The notes under the pieces are model-generated. The model saw only the letters and a program-made list of their open reading frames with translations, was not told the origin of the DNA and searched no databases. Shown in pieces: positions 6,174 to 14,182 of a stretch of 15,001 bases of DNA. Source of the DNA: GCA-002282575 sp964416645 (lineage in GTDB: Bacteria; Pseudomonadota; Gammaproteobacteria; Thiomicrospirales; Thiomicrospiraceae). Within the stretch, counting starts at the first letter, position 1. Every line of letters begins with the position of its first letter. Position numbers and translations under genes: made by a program. The stretch is taken from positions 1 through 15,001 of the forward strand of contig CAYQEZ010000043.1 of NCBI GenBank assembly GCA_964416645.1, written 5' to 3'.

Positions 6174-8012
6174 TTAGTCTTTACGACCAAAACGCTTACG
6201 ATCCAATTCAGTGAGGTATTTTTTACGAATACGCACGCTTTTTGGGGTAACTTCAACTAGCTCGTCGTCGTCAATAAATTCAAGTGCTTGTTCCAGCGTC
6301 ATGCGAATCGGTGGGGTCAGTACCACGTTTTCGTCTGTACCTGAAGCACGCATGTTAGTCAGTTTTTTGCCTTTGAGCGGGTTAACTACCAAGTCATTAT
6401 CACGGCTGTGAATACCGATAATTAAGCCTTCGTAAACTTCGTCGCCGTGACCAATCATTAAACGACCACGTTCTTGCAGGTTGTCTAATGAGTAAGCCAA
6501 GGCTTTACCCGTATCCATCGAAATGAGTACGCCATTATGACGCTGCCCCATAGTGCCTGGGATACGCGGACCATAATGTGAGAAGGTCGAGTAAAGTAAG
6601 CCAGAACCTTGCGTTAGCGTTAGGAATTCACCGCGGAAACCGATCAAACCACGCGAAGGAATAACGAAGTCTAAACGAACGCGACCATGACCGTCTTGAA
6701 TCATGTCTTTCATTTCGGCTTTACGTTTACCCAATTGCTCCATCACCGAGCCTTGGTGAATTTCTTCAACGTCAATGGTTAGGGTTTCGTAAGGTTCTTG
6801 AATTTCACCATCCACTTCACGGAAGATCACTTCAGGACGAGAAACGCCCAACTCGAAGCCTTCGCGACGCATGTTTTCAATCAATACCGACAAATGCAAT
6901 TCACCGCGACCAGAAACACGGAATTTTTCCGCATCTTCAGTGTCTTCAACACGCAAAGCGACGTTGGTCATCAGCTCTTTGTTTAAGCGGTCACGAATTT
7001 GACGGCTGGTTAAGAGTTTGCCCTCTTTACCCACAAACGGGCTGGTATTGACTTGGAAGGTCATCGATACGGTAGGCTCTTCCACGCTCAGTGCATCAAT
7101 CGCTTCAACACAGGTTGGATCACAAATGGTGTCTGAAATGAACAGTGGATCTAAGCCCGTGAAGGAAATAATTTCGCCTGCTTGTGCATCGGCAACAATT
7201 TCACGATCAAGACCGTTAGAACGTAATACTTCCAAAATACGACCGTTACGTTTATTGCCTTGACGGTCGATAACCGTGACTTGCGTATTGGTTTTAATCG
7301 TACCACGTTGAATACGACCTGTACCGATAATGCCTTTATAGGTGTCATAGTCCAACTGAGTCACTTGCATTTGGAAAGGCGCATCCATATCGACTTTAGG
7401 GTGTTCAACCACATCAATAACGGTTTGGAATAGCGGTGTCATGTCGCCCGAACGCACAGTTTCTTCCATGCCAGCAAAGCCATTTAAGCCAGACGCATAA
7501 ACCACGGTGAAGTCTAATTGTTCATCTGTTGCACCCAAGCGCACAAATAAGTCGAATGTTTCGTCAAGTGCGGCTGCGGTACGCGCTTGCGGGCGGTCTA
7601 CTTTATTCACCACCACAATCGGCTTCAAGCCTAATGCTAAGGCTTTTTGTGTCACAAAGCGCGTTTGTGGCATAGGGCCTTCAACTGAGTCAACCAACAG
7701 CAACACTGAGTCTACCATCGACAATACGCGCTCTACTTCACCACCGAAGTCGGCATGGCCAGGGGTGTCGACGATGTTAATGCGGTATTCTTGACCGTCA
7801 CGCGCATCGGTATAGTTAATGGCAGTATTTTTCGCCAAAATGGTGATACCACGTTCTTTTTCAATGTCGTTCGAGTCCATGACGCGCTCGCCCGTATCCT
7901 TACGTGCGTCGAGAGTGCCAGATTGGCGAAGCAGTTGGTCAACCAGTGTGGTTTTGCCGTGGTCAACGTGGGCGATGATGGCGATATTGCGGATGCGATC
8001 GATAGGCGTCAT
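6174..8012 (-). CDS. typA: Ribosome-associated GTPase TypA/BipA
   Basis: TypA (BipA) is a translational GTPase of the EF-G/LepA class that binds ribosomes and supports 50S assembly and stress or low-temperature growth. The 612-aa product shows the G1 loop AHVDHGKTT (14-22), switch ERGITI, DTPGHADFGGEVER, and NKVD, followed by the beta-barrel, EF-G-like domains and the TypA C-terminal domain. That last domain has GRGELHLSVLIENMRREGFE, IPSRGLIGFR, KKLTNMRASGTDE and EQALEFIDDDELVEVTP. The G5 position reads ASGLNG where E. coli has ASALNG. ATG at 8012 is chosen because it gives the family N-terminus; the open frame continues 19 codons further but runs through a TATAAT box. The GGDEF-EAL gene follows 25 nt downstream. 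Confidence 0.97.
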   Translation of the reverse strand: MTPIDRIRNIAIIAHVDHGKTTLVDQLLRQSGTLDARKDTGERVMDSNDIEKERGITILAKNTAINYTDARDGQEYRINIVDTPGHADFGGEVERVLSMVDSVLLLVDSVEGPMPQTRFVTQKALALGLKPIVVVNKVDRPQARTAAALDETFDLFVRLGATDEQLDFTVVYASGLNGFAGMEETVRSGDMTPLFQTVIDVVEHPKVDMDAPFQMQVTQLDYDTYKGIIGTGRIQRGTIKTNTQVTVIDRQGNKRNGRILEVLRSNGLDREIVADAQAGEIISFTGLDPLFISDTICDPTCVEAIDALSVEEPTVSMTFQVNTSPFVGKEGKLLTSRQIRDRLNKELMTNVALRVEDTEDAEKFRVSGRGELHLSVLIENMRREGFELGVSRPEVIFREVDGEIQEPYETLTIDVEEIHQGSVMEQLGKRKAEMKDMIQDGHGRVRLDFVIPSRGLIGFRGEFLTLTQGSGLLYSTFSHYGPRIPGTMGQRHNGVLISMDTGKALAYSLDNLQERGRLMIGHGDEVYEGLIIGIHSRDNDLVVNPLKGKKLTNMRASGTDENVVLTPPIRMTLEQALEFIDDDELVEVTPKSVRIRKKYLTELDRKRFGRKD

Positions 8013-8051
8013 GGTGTAGGACTCAAATAATTCAATAAAACAAAGCCCTAC

Positions 8052-8057
8052 ATTATA
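8052..8057 (-). promoter_or_regulatory. Possible -10 element upstream of typA
   Basis: The minus strand reads TATAAT here, 40 nt upstream of the chosen typA start, in a 125-bp spacer. The best -35 matches (CAACTT with 17-nt spacing, TTCAAC with 19-nt) are poor. The -10 is a perfect hexamer and the position is sensible, so a promoter is plausible but not established. Confidence 0.4.
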
Positions 8058-8137
8058 CGCGAATAACAAGGGCTAAGTTGAACTTTTGATGAAGAATCCT
8101 ATTTTTGTTTGCTCTTGTAAGTGAGATGAGAATCTAA

Positions 8138-8551
8138 TTATCGTAAGGATTGCTCTATTTTGCCATAGGCAGCGGTACCTAAAATAATGCCAGAAACGAG
8201 GAAAATACCTTCTAATTTACCTTCGCCGATCATGGTCGGCGCTGTGCCTGGACATGCCGCCGACATGCCCCAGCCAATACCGAAGAGCACAGCACCCATA
8301 ATTAAATTCGGTGTCATGCCCTTGGGTGTAAAGTCGATGGTGGTGTGGGTGAGCAAGGCTTGGGGTTGCCAGTGTTTTAATAAGTAAACACCCGTAACGC
8401 CCGTGGCAACAGCAGAGCCAATTACAAATAATAGCCACAGGTTTTCGAACAAAAACAGTTCTGCGTGCAGATTAAAGTTAGTTGCGCCCGCAAAAGCTAA
8501 TAAAAAACCAAACAAAGTACCCAGCGCGAGCGAAGTTAAATGAGTGTGCAT
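8138..8551 (-). CDS. YeeE/YedE family half-size sulfur transporter, C-terminal-type half
   Basis: A 137-aa protein with four membrane segments and the diagnostic GIGWGMSAACPGTAP motif around Cys100. YeeE/YedE (DUF395, TsuA-related) proteins take up thiosulfate or other sulfur compounds through a relay of conserved cysteines. Full-length members carry two related halves; here this is the second half encoded as a separate gene. It lies 4 nt after the 161-aa partner, with AGGA about 8 nt before its ATG, so the two are co-translated and presumably assemble together. Such split pairs are commonly found with sulfur-oxidation, sulfide quinone oxidoreductase or persulfide dioxygenase genes; none is in this window. 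The substrate is not determined by the sequence. Confidence 0.9.
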   Translation of the reverse strand: MHTHLTSLALGTLFGFLLAFAGATNFNLHAELFLFENLWLLFVIGSAVATGVTGVYLLKHWQPQALLTHTTIDFTPKGMTPNLIMGAVLFGIGWGMSAACPGTAPTMIGEGKLEGIFLVSGIILGTAAYGKIEQSLR

Positions 8552-8555
8552 GGCA

Positions 8556-9041
8556 TTATCCTAAAAACAGTAGTTGTGTTGTGATGAGCGCTGAAACAAA
8601 GAAAATCGCACCAGCCATTAAACTCACAGGGTTAAGTAAAGCACCGCCTACTAACACATGCCCCGTTGTACAAGCGCCCGCAAGTCGTGCGCCAAAACCC
8701 AGTAAGAATCCGGCTAGTAATAGCCATAAGCCTTTCGCTGAAGGTGTGCTGGGCAAAATGGCATCGTAAATGCCCATGCTGAAACTGAAATGGAAGCCAT
8801 CACCCATTAAAGTCACATGTAAGAAGCCCCCTAAGGGCAGTCCAAATAGCAACCATAATCGAGGATGGTTTCGTACAGCGAACTCGCCGCGATGAAAAAA
8901 TGGGGTGTTAAAGGTGTAAGCGCAAAAGTTGCCATAAGCCGATGAGCAGCCGACGGCTCGACCGGTAATCCAAAAGTGCAGTAAAACAAAAAGACCGAGT
9001 AAAAAACCGCCCAAGAGGGCAGGGTAGAGGGGGGCATTCAT
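8556..9041 (-). CDS. YeeE/YedE family half-size sulfur transporter, N-terminal-type half
   Basis: A 161-aa membrane protein with about four or five hydrophobic segments. GRAVGCSSAYGNFC (27-40) holds Cys32 and Cys40. The family signature FGARLAGACTTGH (116-128) holds Cys124, matching the G-x-R-x-x-G-x-C-T-x-G-H pattern of YeeE/YedE proteins. With the adjacent 137-aa protein it makes a split two-subunit version of the transporter, probably for thiosulfate or sulfide-derived sulfur in the inner membrane. AGGAAG about 6 nt before the ATG supports the start. An 8-bp inverted repeat directly upstream suggests local regulation. The family call is strong; the exact substrate is inference. Confidence 0.92.
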   Translation of the reverse strand: MNAPLYPALLGGFLLGLFVLLHFWITGRAVGCSSAYGNFCAYTFNTPFFHRGEFAVRNHPRLWLLFGLPLGGFLHVTLMGDGFHFSFSMGIYDAILPSTPSAKGLWLLLAGFLLGFGARLAGACTTGHVLVGGALLNPVSLMAGAIFFVSALITTQLLFLG

Positions 9042-9062
9042 GGTTTTCTTCCTAACATAATG

Positions 9063-9088
9063 AGGTCAATGAGATGAGTTATTGACCT
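9063..9088 (-). promoter_or_regulatory. Inverted repeat (operator candidate) upstream of the YeeE/YedE pair
   Basis: Perfect 8-bp arms AGGTCAAT (9063-9070) and ATTGACCT (9081-9088) are separated by 10 nt and end 22 bp before the start codon of the 161-aa gene. The symmetry and spacing suit a dimeric repressor such as an ArsR- or TetR-type sulfur regulator. As RNA it could form a hairpin in the leader. No regulator gene is nearby. No T tract follows on either strand in a position expected of an intrinsic terminator. Confidence 0.5.
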
Positions 9089-9161
9089 TATTTTATTAAG
9101 GATAGGAGGCAAAAAACAGCTGATTTTTTCTATCTTAGCGCAAGCAAAATTTATTGATTGT

Positions 9162-9180
9162 GATAATGATAATTTATGGC
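9162..9180. promoter_or_regulatory. Fur-box-like sequence (weak)
   Basis: The stretch begins GATAATGATAAT, matching the first 12 bases of the 19-bp Fur consensus, but the second half matches poorly (about 14 of 19 overall). It lies between the prfA stop and the YeeE/YedE genes, about 120 bp upstream of the latter. It may be coincidence in AT-rich intergenic DNA. Confidence 0.25.
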
Positions 9181-9187
9181 GATAAGT

Positions 9188-10276
9188 TTATAAGGATGCT
9201 TCTAATGCGCTCAACTGTTCCGCTTGGTACTCATTTAATAGCGCGGTGATAACATCGTCTAAATCACCTTGCACAATAGCATCCAGTCGATATAGTGTGA
9301 GGTTGATGCGATGATCGGTTAAACGACCTTGCGGAAAATTATAGGTGCGAATACGCTCGGAACGGTCGCCACTGCCAACCAAACTCTTACGTGCGGCCGA
9401 AATTTCTTGTGCTTGTTTGGCTTCGCGTGCCGCATTAATGCGTGAGGCAAGTAACGCCATGGCCTTGGCGCGGTTTTTGTGTTGAGAGCGTTCCTCTTGG
9501 CATTCAACCACCACACCGGTAGGTATGTGGGTAATGCGGATGGCGGATTCGGTACGGTTAACGTGCTGACCACCTGCGCCACTGGCGCGGTAGGTATCCA
9601 CTTTCAGATCTTCGGGGCGCAATTCCACGCCTTGCACAGCTTCGACTTCAGGTAGTATGGCTACGGTTGCTGCTGAAGTGTGTACCCTGCCTTGTGTTTC
9701 GGTAGTTGGAACACGTTGTACCCGATGTGCACCCGATTCAAATTTCAGTTGACGATAGGCGCCTTCGCCTTCGATGCGGGCAATGATCTCTTTGTAGCCA
9801 CCATGCTCACCTTCTTGTTCGCTAATCACTTCTACGCGCCAGCCTTGACGTTCGGCGTAGCGAGAATACATGCGAAAGAGGTCGCCAGCAAAAATAGCTG
9901 CTTCATCGCCACCCGTGCCGGCACGAATTTCTAAAAACAGGTTGGCATCATCATTCGGATCTTGCGGGATGAGCAACGTACGCAAGCTGTTTTCTAAGCT
10001 TTCGAGCTGTTCTTTAAGTTGGGGCAGTTCTTCTTGTGCCATGGCTTTGAGGTCACTATCGCCACTGTTAATCCAGTCAAAAGCATCGGCTAGGTCTTGT
10101 TCCGCTTGGCGAAAGGCATTCCATTGTGCCACTAAAGGGGTGAGATGGGCGTGTTCTTTGCTTAGGGTGCGAAAGCGCTTATTATCATTGTGGACATCGG
10201 GATCGGCCAGTAAATGGTTAAGCTCTTGTAGGCGTTCACTGGCTTGTTCGAGTCGTTGACGAATAGAGTCTTTCAT
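9188..10276 (-). CDS. prfA: Peptide chain release factor 1
   Basis: RF1 recognises UAA and UAG in the ribosomal A site and triggers hydrolysis of peptidyl-tRNA. The 362-aa protein matches the usual length (E. coli 360). A helical N-terminal domain (about 1-110) is followed by LEIRAGTGGDEAAIF. The stop-codon reading motif PxT appears as PTT (190-192) in HRVQRVPTTETQGR, and the catalytic GGQ loop lies at 235-237 in ASGAGGQHVNRTESA. Its ATG overlaps the hemA TGA (ATGA), the classic coupled hemA-prfA arrangement. The usual next gene, prmC (methylates the GGQ glutamine), is not present; the next gene downstream on the strand is the YeeE/YedE pair after 146 bp. Confidence 0.97.
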   Translation of the reverse strand: MKDSIRQRLEQASERLQELNHLLADPDVHNDNKRFRTLSKEHAHLTPLVAQWNAFRQAEQDLADAFDWINSGDSDLKAMAQEELPQLKEQLESLENSLRTLLIPQDPNDDANLFLEIRAGTGGDEAAIFAGDLFRMYSRYAERQGWRVEVISEQEGEHGGYKEIIARIEGEGAYRQLKFESGAHRVQRVPTTETQGRVHTSAATVAILPEVEAVQGVELRPEDLKVDTYRASGAGGQHVNRTESAIRITHIPTGVVVECQEERSQHKNRAKAMALLASRINAAREAKQAQEISAARKSLVGSGDRSERIRTYNFPQGRLTDHRINLTLYRLDAIVQGDLDDVITALLNEYQAEQLSALEASL

Positions 10277-11559
10277 GCAGATAGTTTCTCAGGCAATAAT
10301 AATGTACGTGCTTGTTGTAGTAGATTGTCGCCACCGTGGTTTCCCGCTTCGCGAATGGCGAGGCAGGGCGTGTGGGTGAGCTTATTGGTTAATTGGTGAG
10401 CCAATTTGCGCAACACGGCCTCGCTGTCATGACCCGCGTGTAATTCGCGCAGTGCGTGAGCCAGCGCGTCGTCGCGTTGCTGTTCGGCATAGTGGCGATA
10501 ATCGCGAATCAGCGGTGCCGCATCCGACATAAGTCGCCATTGTTGCATAAAGTGATCTGTTTTGAGTTGAACAATATCCTCAGCTTCTTGTGCGGCTTGC
10601 GCGCGATTTTTGCGATTTTCTTCAACAATACCCACTAAGTCATCAACGGTATACAAATAAACGTTGTCGAGTTTAGCGACTTCTGCTTCGATATCACGTG
10701 GCACGGCAATGTCCACCAGTAACATGGGTTTGTTACGGCGTTTTTTCAGTGCGCTCTCCACCGCGCCCTTGCCTAAAATAGGGAGTGTGCTGGCAGTAGA
10801 GGAGATAACAATATCGGCTTCATGCAAATGATGTGGAATGTCGGCCAAATTGATGGCATAACCGTTCACTTCTTGCGCTAACAGACTGGCATTAGCCAGA
10901 GTCCGGTTGGCAATGGTGATTTGTTTCACGCCCTGTTCTTTTAAATGACGTGCTGCTAGTTCAATGGTTTGTCCAGCACCAATGAGCAATACATTTTGTG
11001 TTTTTAAGTCGCCAAAAATTTGCCGGGCTAGGGTAACGGCGGCAAAAGCGACGGAAACGGGATTGCTGCCAATAGCTGTTTCGGTGCGAACGAGTTTAGC
11101 TGTATTGAAAACGTGTTGAAAGAGACGATCGAGTAGGCCATTCAGGGTGTTGGCTTCGCGCGAAAAAGCATAAGCATCTTTCATTTGCCCCAAGATTTGC
11201 GGCTCGCCTAGTACCAACGAGTTGAGTCCAGCAGCAACACGATTCATGTGCAAGACGGCCTCGCGTCCTGAATAAGTATAGGTATATGGCGTGAGAGTGT
11301 GATGGGTTAACTGGAAAAAGTCGTGCAGCCAAGTTTGGAGTGGTGCAATGTCCTGTTGGCGATGCGTTAGGTAAAGTTCGGAACGGTTACAGGTCGATAA
11401 AATAGCGCTTCCTTGCGCCAAGCCAGACTCTCGCAATGATTTCAGCGCTTGTATGAGGCGATCGGGCGGAAAGGCGACTTGTTCGCGCACATCAACAGGG
11501 GCAGTTTGATGGTTGATGCCGATCGTGGTTAAGGTTTGATTGAGAGCGGTATGGGGCAT
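10273..11559 (-). CDS. hemA: Glutamyl-tRNA reductase HemA
   Basis: HemA reduces glutamyl-tRNA(Glu) with NADPH to glutamate-1-semialdehyde, the first committed step of C5-pathway tetrapyrrole (heme) synthesis. The 428-aa protein has INHQTAPVDVREQVAF near the N-terminus, the catalytic Cys57 in STCNRSELYL, RLFQHVFNTAKLVRTETAIG, and the NADPH-binding stretch VLLIGAGQTIELAARHL followed by IANRTLANA. The C-terminal dimerisation helices fill the rest. E. coli HemA is 418 aa. The start is divergent from the TPR lipoprotein gene, sharing a 131-bp intergenic region, and the end is coupled to prfA. No clear Shine-Dalgarno sequence precedes the ATG. Confidence 0.97.
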   Translation of the reverse strand: MPHTALNQTLTTIGINHQTAPVDVREQVAFPPDRLIQALKSLRESGLAQGSAILSTCNRSELYLTHRQQDIAPLQTWLHDFFQLTHHTLTPYTYTYSGREAVLHMNRVAAGLNSLVLGEPQILGQMKDAYAFSREANTLNGLLDRLFQHVFNTAKLVRTETAIGSNPVSVAFAAVTLARQIFGDLKTQNVLLIGAGQTIELAARHLKEQGVKQITIANRTLANASLLAQEVNGYAINLADIPHHLHEADIVISSTASTLPILGKGAVESALKKRRNKPMLLVDIAVPRDIEAEVAKLDNVYLYTVDDLVGIVEENRKNRAQAAQEAEDIVQLKTDHFMQQWRLMSDAAPLIRDYRHYAEQQRDDALAHALRELHAGHDSEAVLRKLAHQLTNKLTHTPCLAIREAGNHGGDNLLQQARTLLLPEKLSA

Positions 11560-11667
11560 GGGTAAATATGTTCTTGTTGAAGTTCCCTAACTTGCCAAGT
11601 GGTTAATGTGCTAACATCATGACACAGGTACTGCCACTTGAGCGGAGTATCATGATAACATGAACCC

Positions 11668-11673
11668 TATAAA
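11668..11673 (+). promoter_or_regulatory. Possible -10 element for the TPR lipoprotein gene
   Basis: TATAAA lies 17 nt upstream of the TTG start, within an A/T run, and downstream of a 10-bp palindrome TATCATGATA at 11648-11657. No convincing -35 is seen. If used, transcription would begin about 10 nt before the TTG, leaving the AAAGGA ribosome binding site at the very 5' end; that would favour one of the downstream ATG starts. Confidence 0.3.
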
Positions 11674-11690
11674 ATAATGTAAAGGACTAA

Positions 11691-13490
11691 TTGTCTAGAA
11701 TTAAGGTGGGCTTTGCAAGAATTATGCGCAAAATGTCGTTAATCGCGTTCCGCACTAACGCTTGGCGTTTAGGGGTAACTTGGTTATCCGTGTCGATGTT
11801 GTCTGCTTGTAGCGCCATTGAAACCCATGCGCCGCGACAGATTGAAGTGTCGGTCAGTGATGTCGTGGTGGCACCTTTGGCTCAGACAGCGGTTGTGAAA
11901 TTAACGGCAGATCAGGTTTATCGTGTGCTGGCAGCGGAATCGCTTTATTTGCGGGGTGAGACGGTGAGTGCGGCACAGGTATATATTGACTTAGCGCGGC
12001 GCTATGGTGATGCAAGTTTGGCACAGCGAGCTTATGATTTGTCGGCAAGTTCTGGTAATAGTCAGTTATTGGGGCAGGCCAGCCAGCTGAATACGGAGTT
12101 GAATCCAAATCGTATTGAGTCTTGGCAAGTGCAGGTGGTGCTGGCGCTGCGTGCTAACGATGTTGAAAAAGCTTGGCAAGCATGGCGTTCCTTTTATCAA
12201 CAGGGTTTGGCCAAAGGCAGTAGCGAAAAAAGCTTGTATATGGCGACAGCCACCTTGGTGCAAGATGATCTGGCTATTGATACCTTGATTGCATTGAGTG
12301 CACGCATTGCACAAGAACAGCCTTCAGCTTATGCGGAGTTTTTGCAGATAATGTTTTTAGCTTCGGCGAGCCTCTTGCCTGAAGCTTATGATCGACTGAT
12401 TCAAGCTTTGCAGCGCTATCCTGATCAGCCAGAACTCGCCCAGATGCTTGCCTCGTTATCCACGCGCTTAGCCGATGGGCGAGGAGTGGATTGGTTGGTG
12501 GGTTACGTGCAACGTCATCCTGAAGATGTGGTGGTGGCTGAGCAGTTGGGGCGTTTGTATGTCACCCTACAGCAGTTGCCTTTGGCTAAAGCCCAATTTG
12601 CGCGTTTGTTGGAGCAAAATCCGCGTTTGACTTCAGTGTCCATGTCATTGGCGTTAATTGAGTTAGAGTTGGGCGATGCTGCGTTGGCTGAAAAGCTATT
12701 GCTGCCGCTAGTGGATGATCGTCGTTTGTCTGATATGGCGCGTTATTATTTAGGTCAGGCTTACTATTTTCAGCAACAACCAGAAGCTGCTGTTGCGCAA
12801 TGGAAGCAGGTCGTTCAAGGTAATTATCGTTTAGATGCTTTGGTGTGGCGTGTGCAATTGCTCAGTAAGCAAAAGCGTTATGCGGAAGCGGAAGCTTTGC
12901 TGAAGGTTTTTGAATCAGCTAACGACGAGGAGTATGTGCGTTGGGTGCAGGCGCAAGTTAAATTGCTGGTGATGCAGAAAAAAGCGAAGACGGCTTTGCC
13001 TGTGTTGGACAAAGCCATCTTTTCTTACCCGCAAGTGGTCGCTTTATGGCAAGAGCGTGCCAATATTCATTATGACTTGGGGGATGGTGCTGGTTTTGAG
13101 CGTGATATTCGTGAGGCAATGAGTTTGGCGCCAGACAATGCAGACGTATTGAATGCGTTGGGTTTTTATTTGGCGGATCAGGGGCGTTCATTGGTTGAAG
13201 CGCGTCAGCTGTTAGAAAAAGCGGATCGCCTTGCACCGAATAAACACTACATACTGGACAGTTTGGGTTGGTTGGCTTACCAAGAAGGGCAATATGAGCA
13301 AGCCCTGACTTTGTTGGATAAGGCTTATGCCATTAAAGCCGATGCAGAAATTTTACGTCATCGCTTAGCTGTTTTGTTGGCGATGAAGCAAGAGGCTAAA
13401 GCCAAGGCGCTCGCTAAACAAGAGGCCAAGCAGTTTAGTGATGATGTCGCTTTAATGAAGTTTCTCAAGCAAATGTCTTTAATGCCTTGA
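11691..13490 (+). CDS. TPR-repeat lipoprotein divergent from hemA
   Basis: A 599-aa protein starting with a long basic n-region, a hydrophobic stretch and a lipobox LSAC (37-40), so it is probably lipidated at Cys40 and anchored on the periplasmic face of a membrane. The rest is mostly helical TPR repeats. Clear units include the stretches around AAQVYIDLARRYGD, VAEQLGRLYVTLQQLPLAKAQF, RYYLGQAYYFQQQPEAAVAQW, ALWQERANIHYDLGDGAGFE, NALGFYLADQGRSLVEARQL and DSLGWLAYQEGQYEQALTLL. Position and architecture match the TPR protein between hemA and lolB in Pseudomonas; its role is probably protein-protein scaffolding, unproven. The longest frame uses TTG at 11691 with AAAGGA 4 nt before it. ATG at 11724 or 11733 would give a more typical lipoprotein signal peptide but lacks a good ribosome binding site. 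Confidence 0.9.
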   Translation: MSRIKVGFARIMRKMSLIAFRTNAWRLGVTWLSVSMLSACSAIETHAPRQIEVSVSDVVVAPLAQTAVVKLTADQVYRVLAAESLYLRGETVSAAQVYIDLARRYGDASLAQRAYDLSASSGNSQLLGQASQLNTELNPNRIESWQVQVVLALRANDVEKAWQAWRSFYQQGLAKGSSEKSLYMATATLVQDDLAIDTLIALSARIAQEQPSAYAEFLQIMFLASASLLPEAYDRLIQALQRYPDQPELAQMLASLSTRLADGRGVDWLVGYVQRHPEDVVVAEQLGRLYVTLQQLPLAKAQFARLLEQNPRLTSVSMSLALIELELGDAALAEKLLLPLVDDRRLSDMARYYLGQAYYFQQQPEAAVAQWKQVVQGNYRLDALVWRVQLLSKQKRYAEAEALLKVFESANDEEYVRWVQAQVKLLVMQKKAKTALPVLDKAIFSYPQVVALWQERANIHYDLGDGAGFERDIREAMSLAPDNADVLNALGFYLADQGRSLVEARQLLEKADRLAPNKHYILDSLGWLAYQEGQYEQALTLLDKAYAIKADAEILRHRLAVLLAMKQEAKAKALAKQEAKQFSDDVALMKFLKQMSLMP

Positions 13491-13515
13491 CCTTATTTCT
13501 GTAAATCTCTATAAT
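13487..13515 (+). promoter_or_regulatory. Near-consensus sigma-70 promoter of rplU-rpmA
   Basis: TTGACC at 13487-13492 and TATAAT at 13510-13515 are separated by the optimal 17 bp, an almost perfect housekeeping promoter. The -35 hexamer overlaps the TGA stop of the TPR lipoprotein gene (13488-13490). Transcription should begin near 13522, giving a leader of roughly 40 nt before rplU. The strength fits constitutive ribosomal-protein expression. Confidence 0.85.
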
Positions 13516-13560
13516 GCTAGGTTCTTATCGAATTTTTTTGATTTCCAGGAGTTTGGAAAC

Positions 13561-13872
13561 ATGTACGCCGTAATTAAAACTGGTGGCAAGCAGTACCGCG
13601 TAAGCGAAGGTGATCGCCTACGTATTGAAATGCTTGACGTTGAAGCTGGTAGTGAAATTTCTTTTGACGAAGTAATGTTAGTCGGTTCTGGCGACAGCGT
13701 TAAAGTGGGTACGCCACTGGTAGCTGGTGCTGTGGTTAAGGCTACAGTTGAAGACCATGGTCGTGGTGATAAAGTGATTATCATCAAATTCCGTCGTCGT
13801 AAGCATTACCGTAAAAAACAAGGTCATCGTCAGTATTACACACAGGTTAAGATCACTGGTATCAGTGCTTAA
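13561..13872 (+). CDS. rplU: 50S ribosomal protein L21
   Basis: L21 binds 23S rRNA in the large subunit. The 103-aa protein is full length and starts with the family signature MYAVIKTGGKQYRV. It continues through EVMLVG, VGTPLV and the basic RNA-binding stretch KFRRRKHYRKKQGHRQ (about 77-92), followed by the TQVKITGI ending. AGGAG lies about 10 nt before the ATG. A strong promoter is located 46-74 nt upstream, and rpmA follows after 22 nt in the same transcript, as in most bacteria. Confidence 0.98.
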   Translation: MYAVIKTGGKQYRVSEGDRLRIEMLDVEAGSEISFDEVMLVGSGDSVKVGTPLVAGAVVKATVEDHGRGDKVIIIKFRRRKHYRKKQGHRQYYTQVKITGISA

Positions 13873-13894
13873 TTCTTAATAGGAGTGATTAAAC

Positions 13895-14152
13895 ATGGCA
13901 CATAAAAAGGCCGCGGGTTCCTCTCGCAACGGACGCGACTCAGAAAGTAAGCGTCTTGGTGTTAAAATGTACGGTGGCCAAGCTGCTGTTGCAGGTAACA
14001 TTTTAGTGCGTCAACGTGGTACTAAGTTCCACGCTGGCGAAAACGTTGGTTTGGGTGTGGATCACACTTTGTTTGCAAAAGCAGATGGTTTTGTGAAATT
14101 TGCTCGCAAAGGTTCAAATCAACGTATGTACGTCTCAATCGAAGCGGCTTAA
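13895..14152 (+). CDS. rpmA: 50S ribosomal protein L27
   Basis: L27 sits near the peptidyl transferase centre, its flexible N-terminus reaching the tRNA acceptor ends. The 85-aa product starts MAHKKAAGSSRNGRDSES and contains the conserved KMYGGQAAVAGNILVRQRG and GENVGLGVDHTLFA segments. There is no cleavable N-terminal extension of the kind known in Firmicutes. TAGGAG stands 10 nt before the ATG. The operon ends here at an intrinsic terminator. The GTPase gene obgE, which usually follows, is absent. Confidence 0.98.
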   Translation: MAHKKAAGSSRNGRDSESKRLGVKMYGGQAAVAGNILVRQRGTKFHAGENVGLGVDHTLFAKADGFVKFARKGSNQRMYVSIEAA

Positions 14153-14182
14153 TTTAAATAGCTTTTCGGTTTTGAGTGACAG

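Noticed and set aside
6098..6256. 100-aa minus-strand frame reading across the second gap
   Set aside because: It is the out-of-frame shadow of the typA 3' end joined to a duplicated copy of the GGDEF-EAL start; not a gene.
7507..8030. Several overlapping plus-strand frames opposite typA
   Set aside because: They are antisense shadows of a strongly conserved gene, with low-complexity or unrecognisable translations.
8013..8069. 19-codon N-terminal extension of typA
   Set aside because: It would be translated through a TATAAT box, and TypA proteins start close to the RNIAIIAHVDHGK segment.
9111..9129. A6-CAGCTG-A-T6 near-palindrome between prfA and the YeeE/YedE genes as a terminator
   Set aside because: The pairing is mostly A-T around an uninterrupted CAGCTG with no room for a loop, so a stable terminator hairpin is unlikely.
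11596..11640. CAAGTGG/CCACTTG inverted repeat in the hemA-TPR intergenic region
   Set aside because: The arms are only 7 bp and 31 bp apart, well within chance for this length; no further symmetry supports an operator.
11854..12314. Minus-strand frames opposite the TPR lipoprotein gene
   Set aside because: Antisense shadows of the TPR coding sequence with no family resemblance or ribosome binding site.
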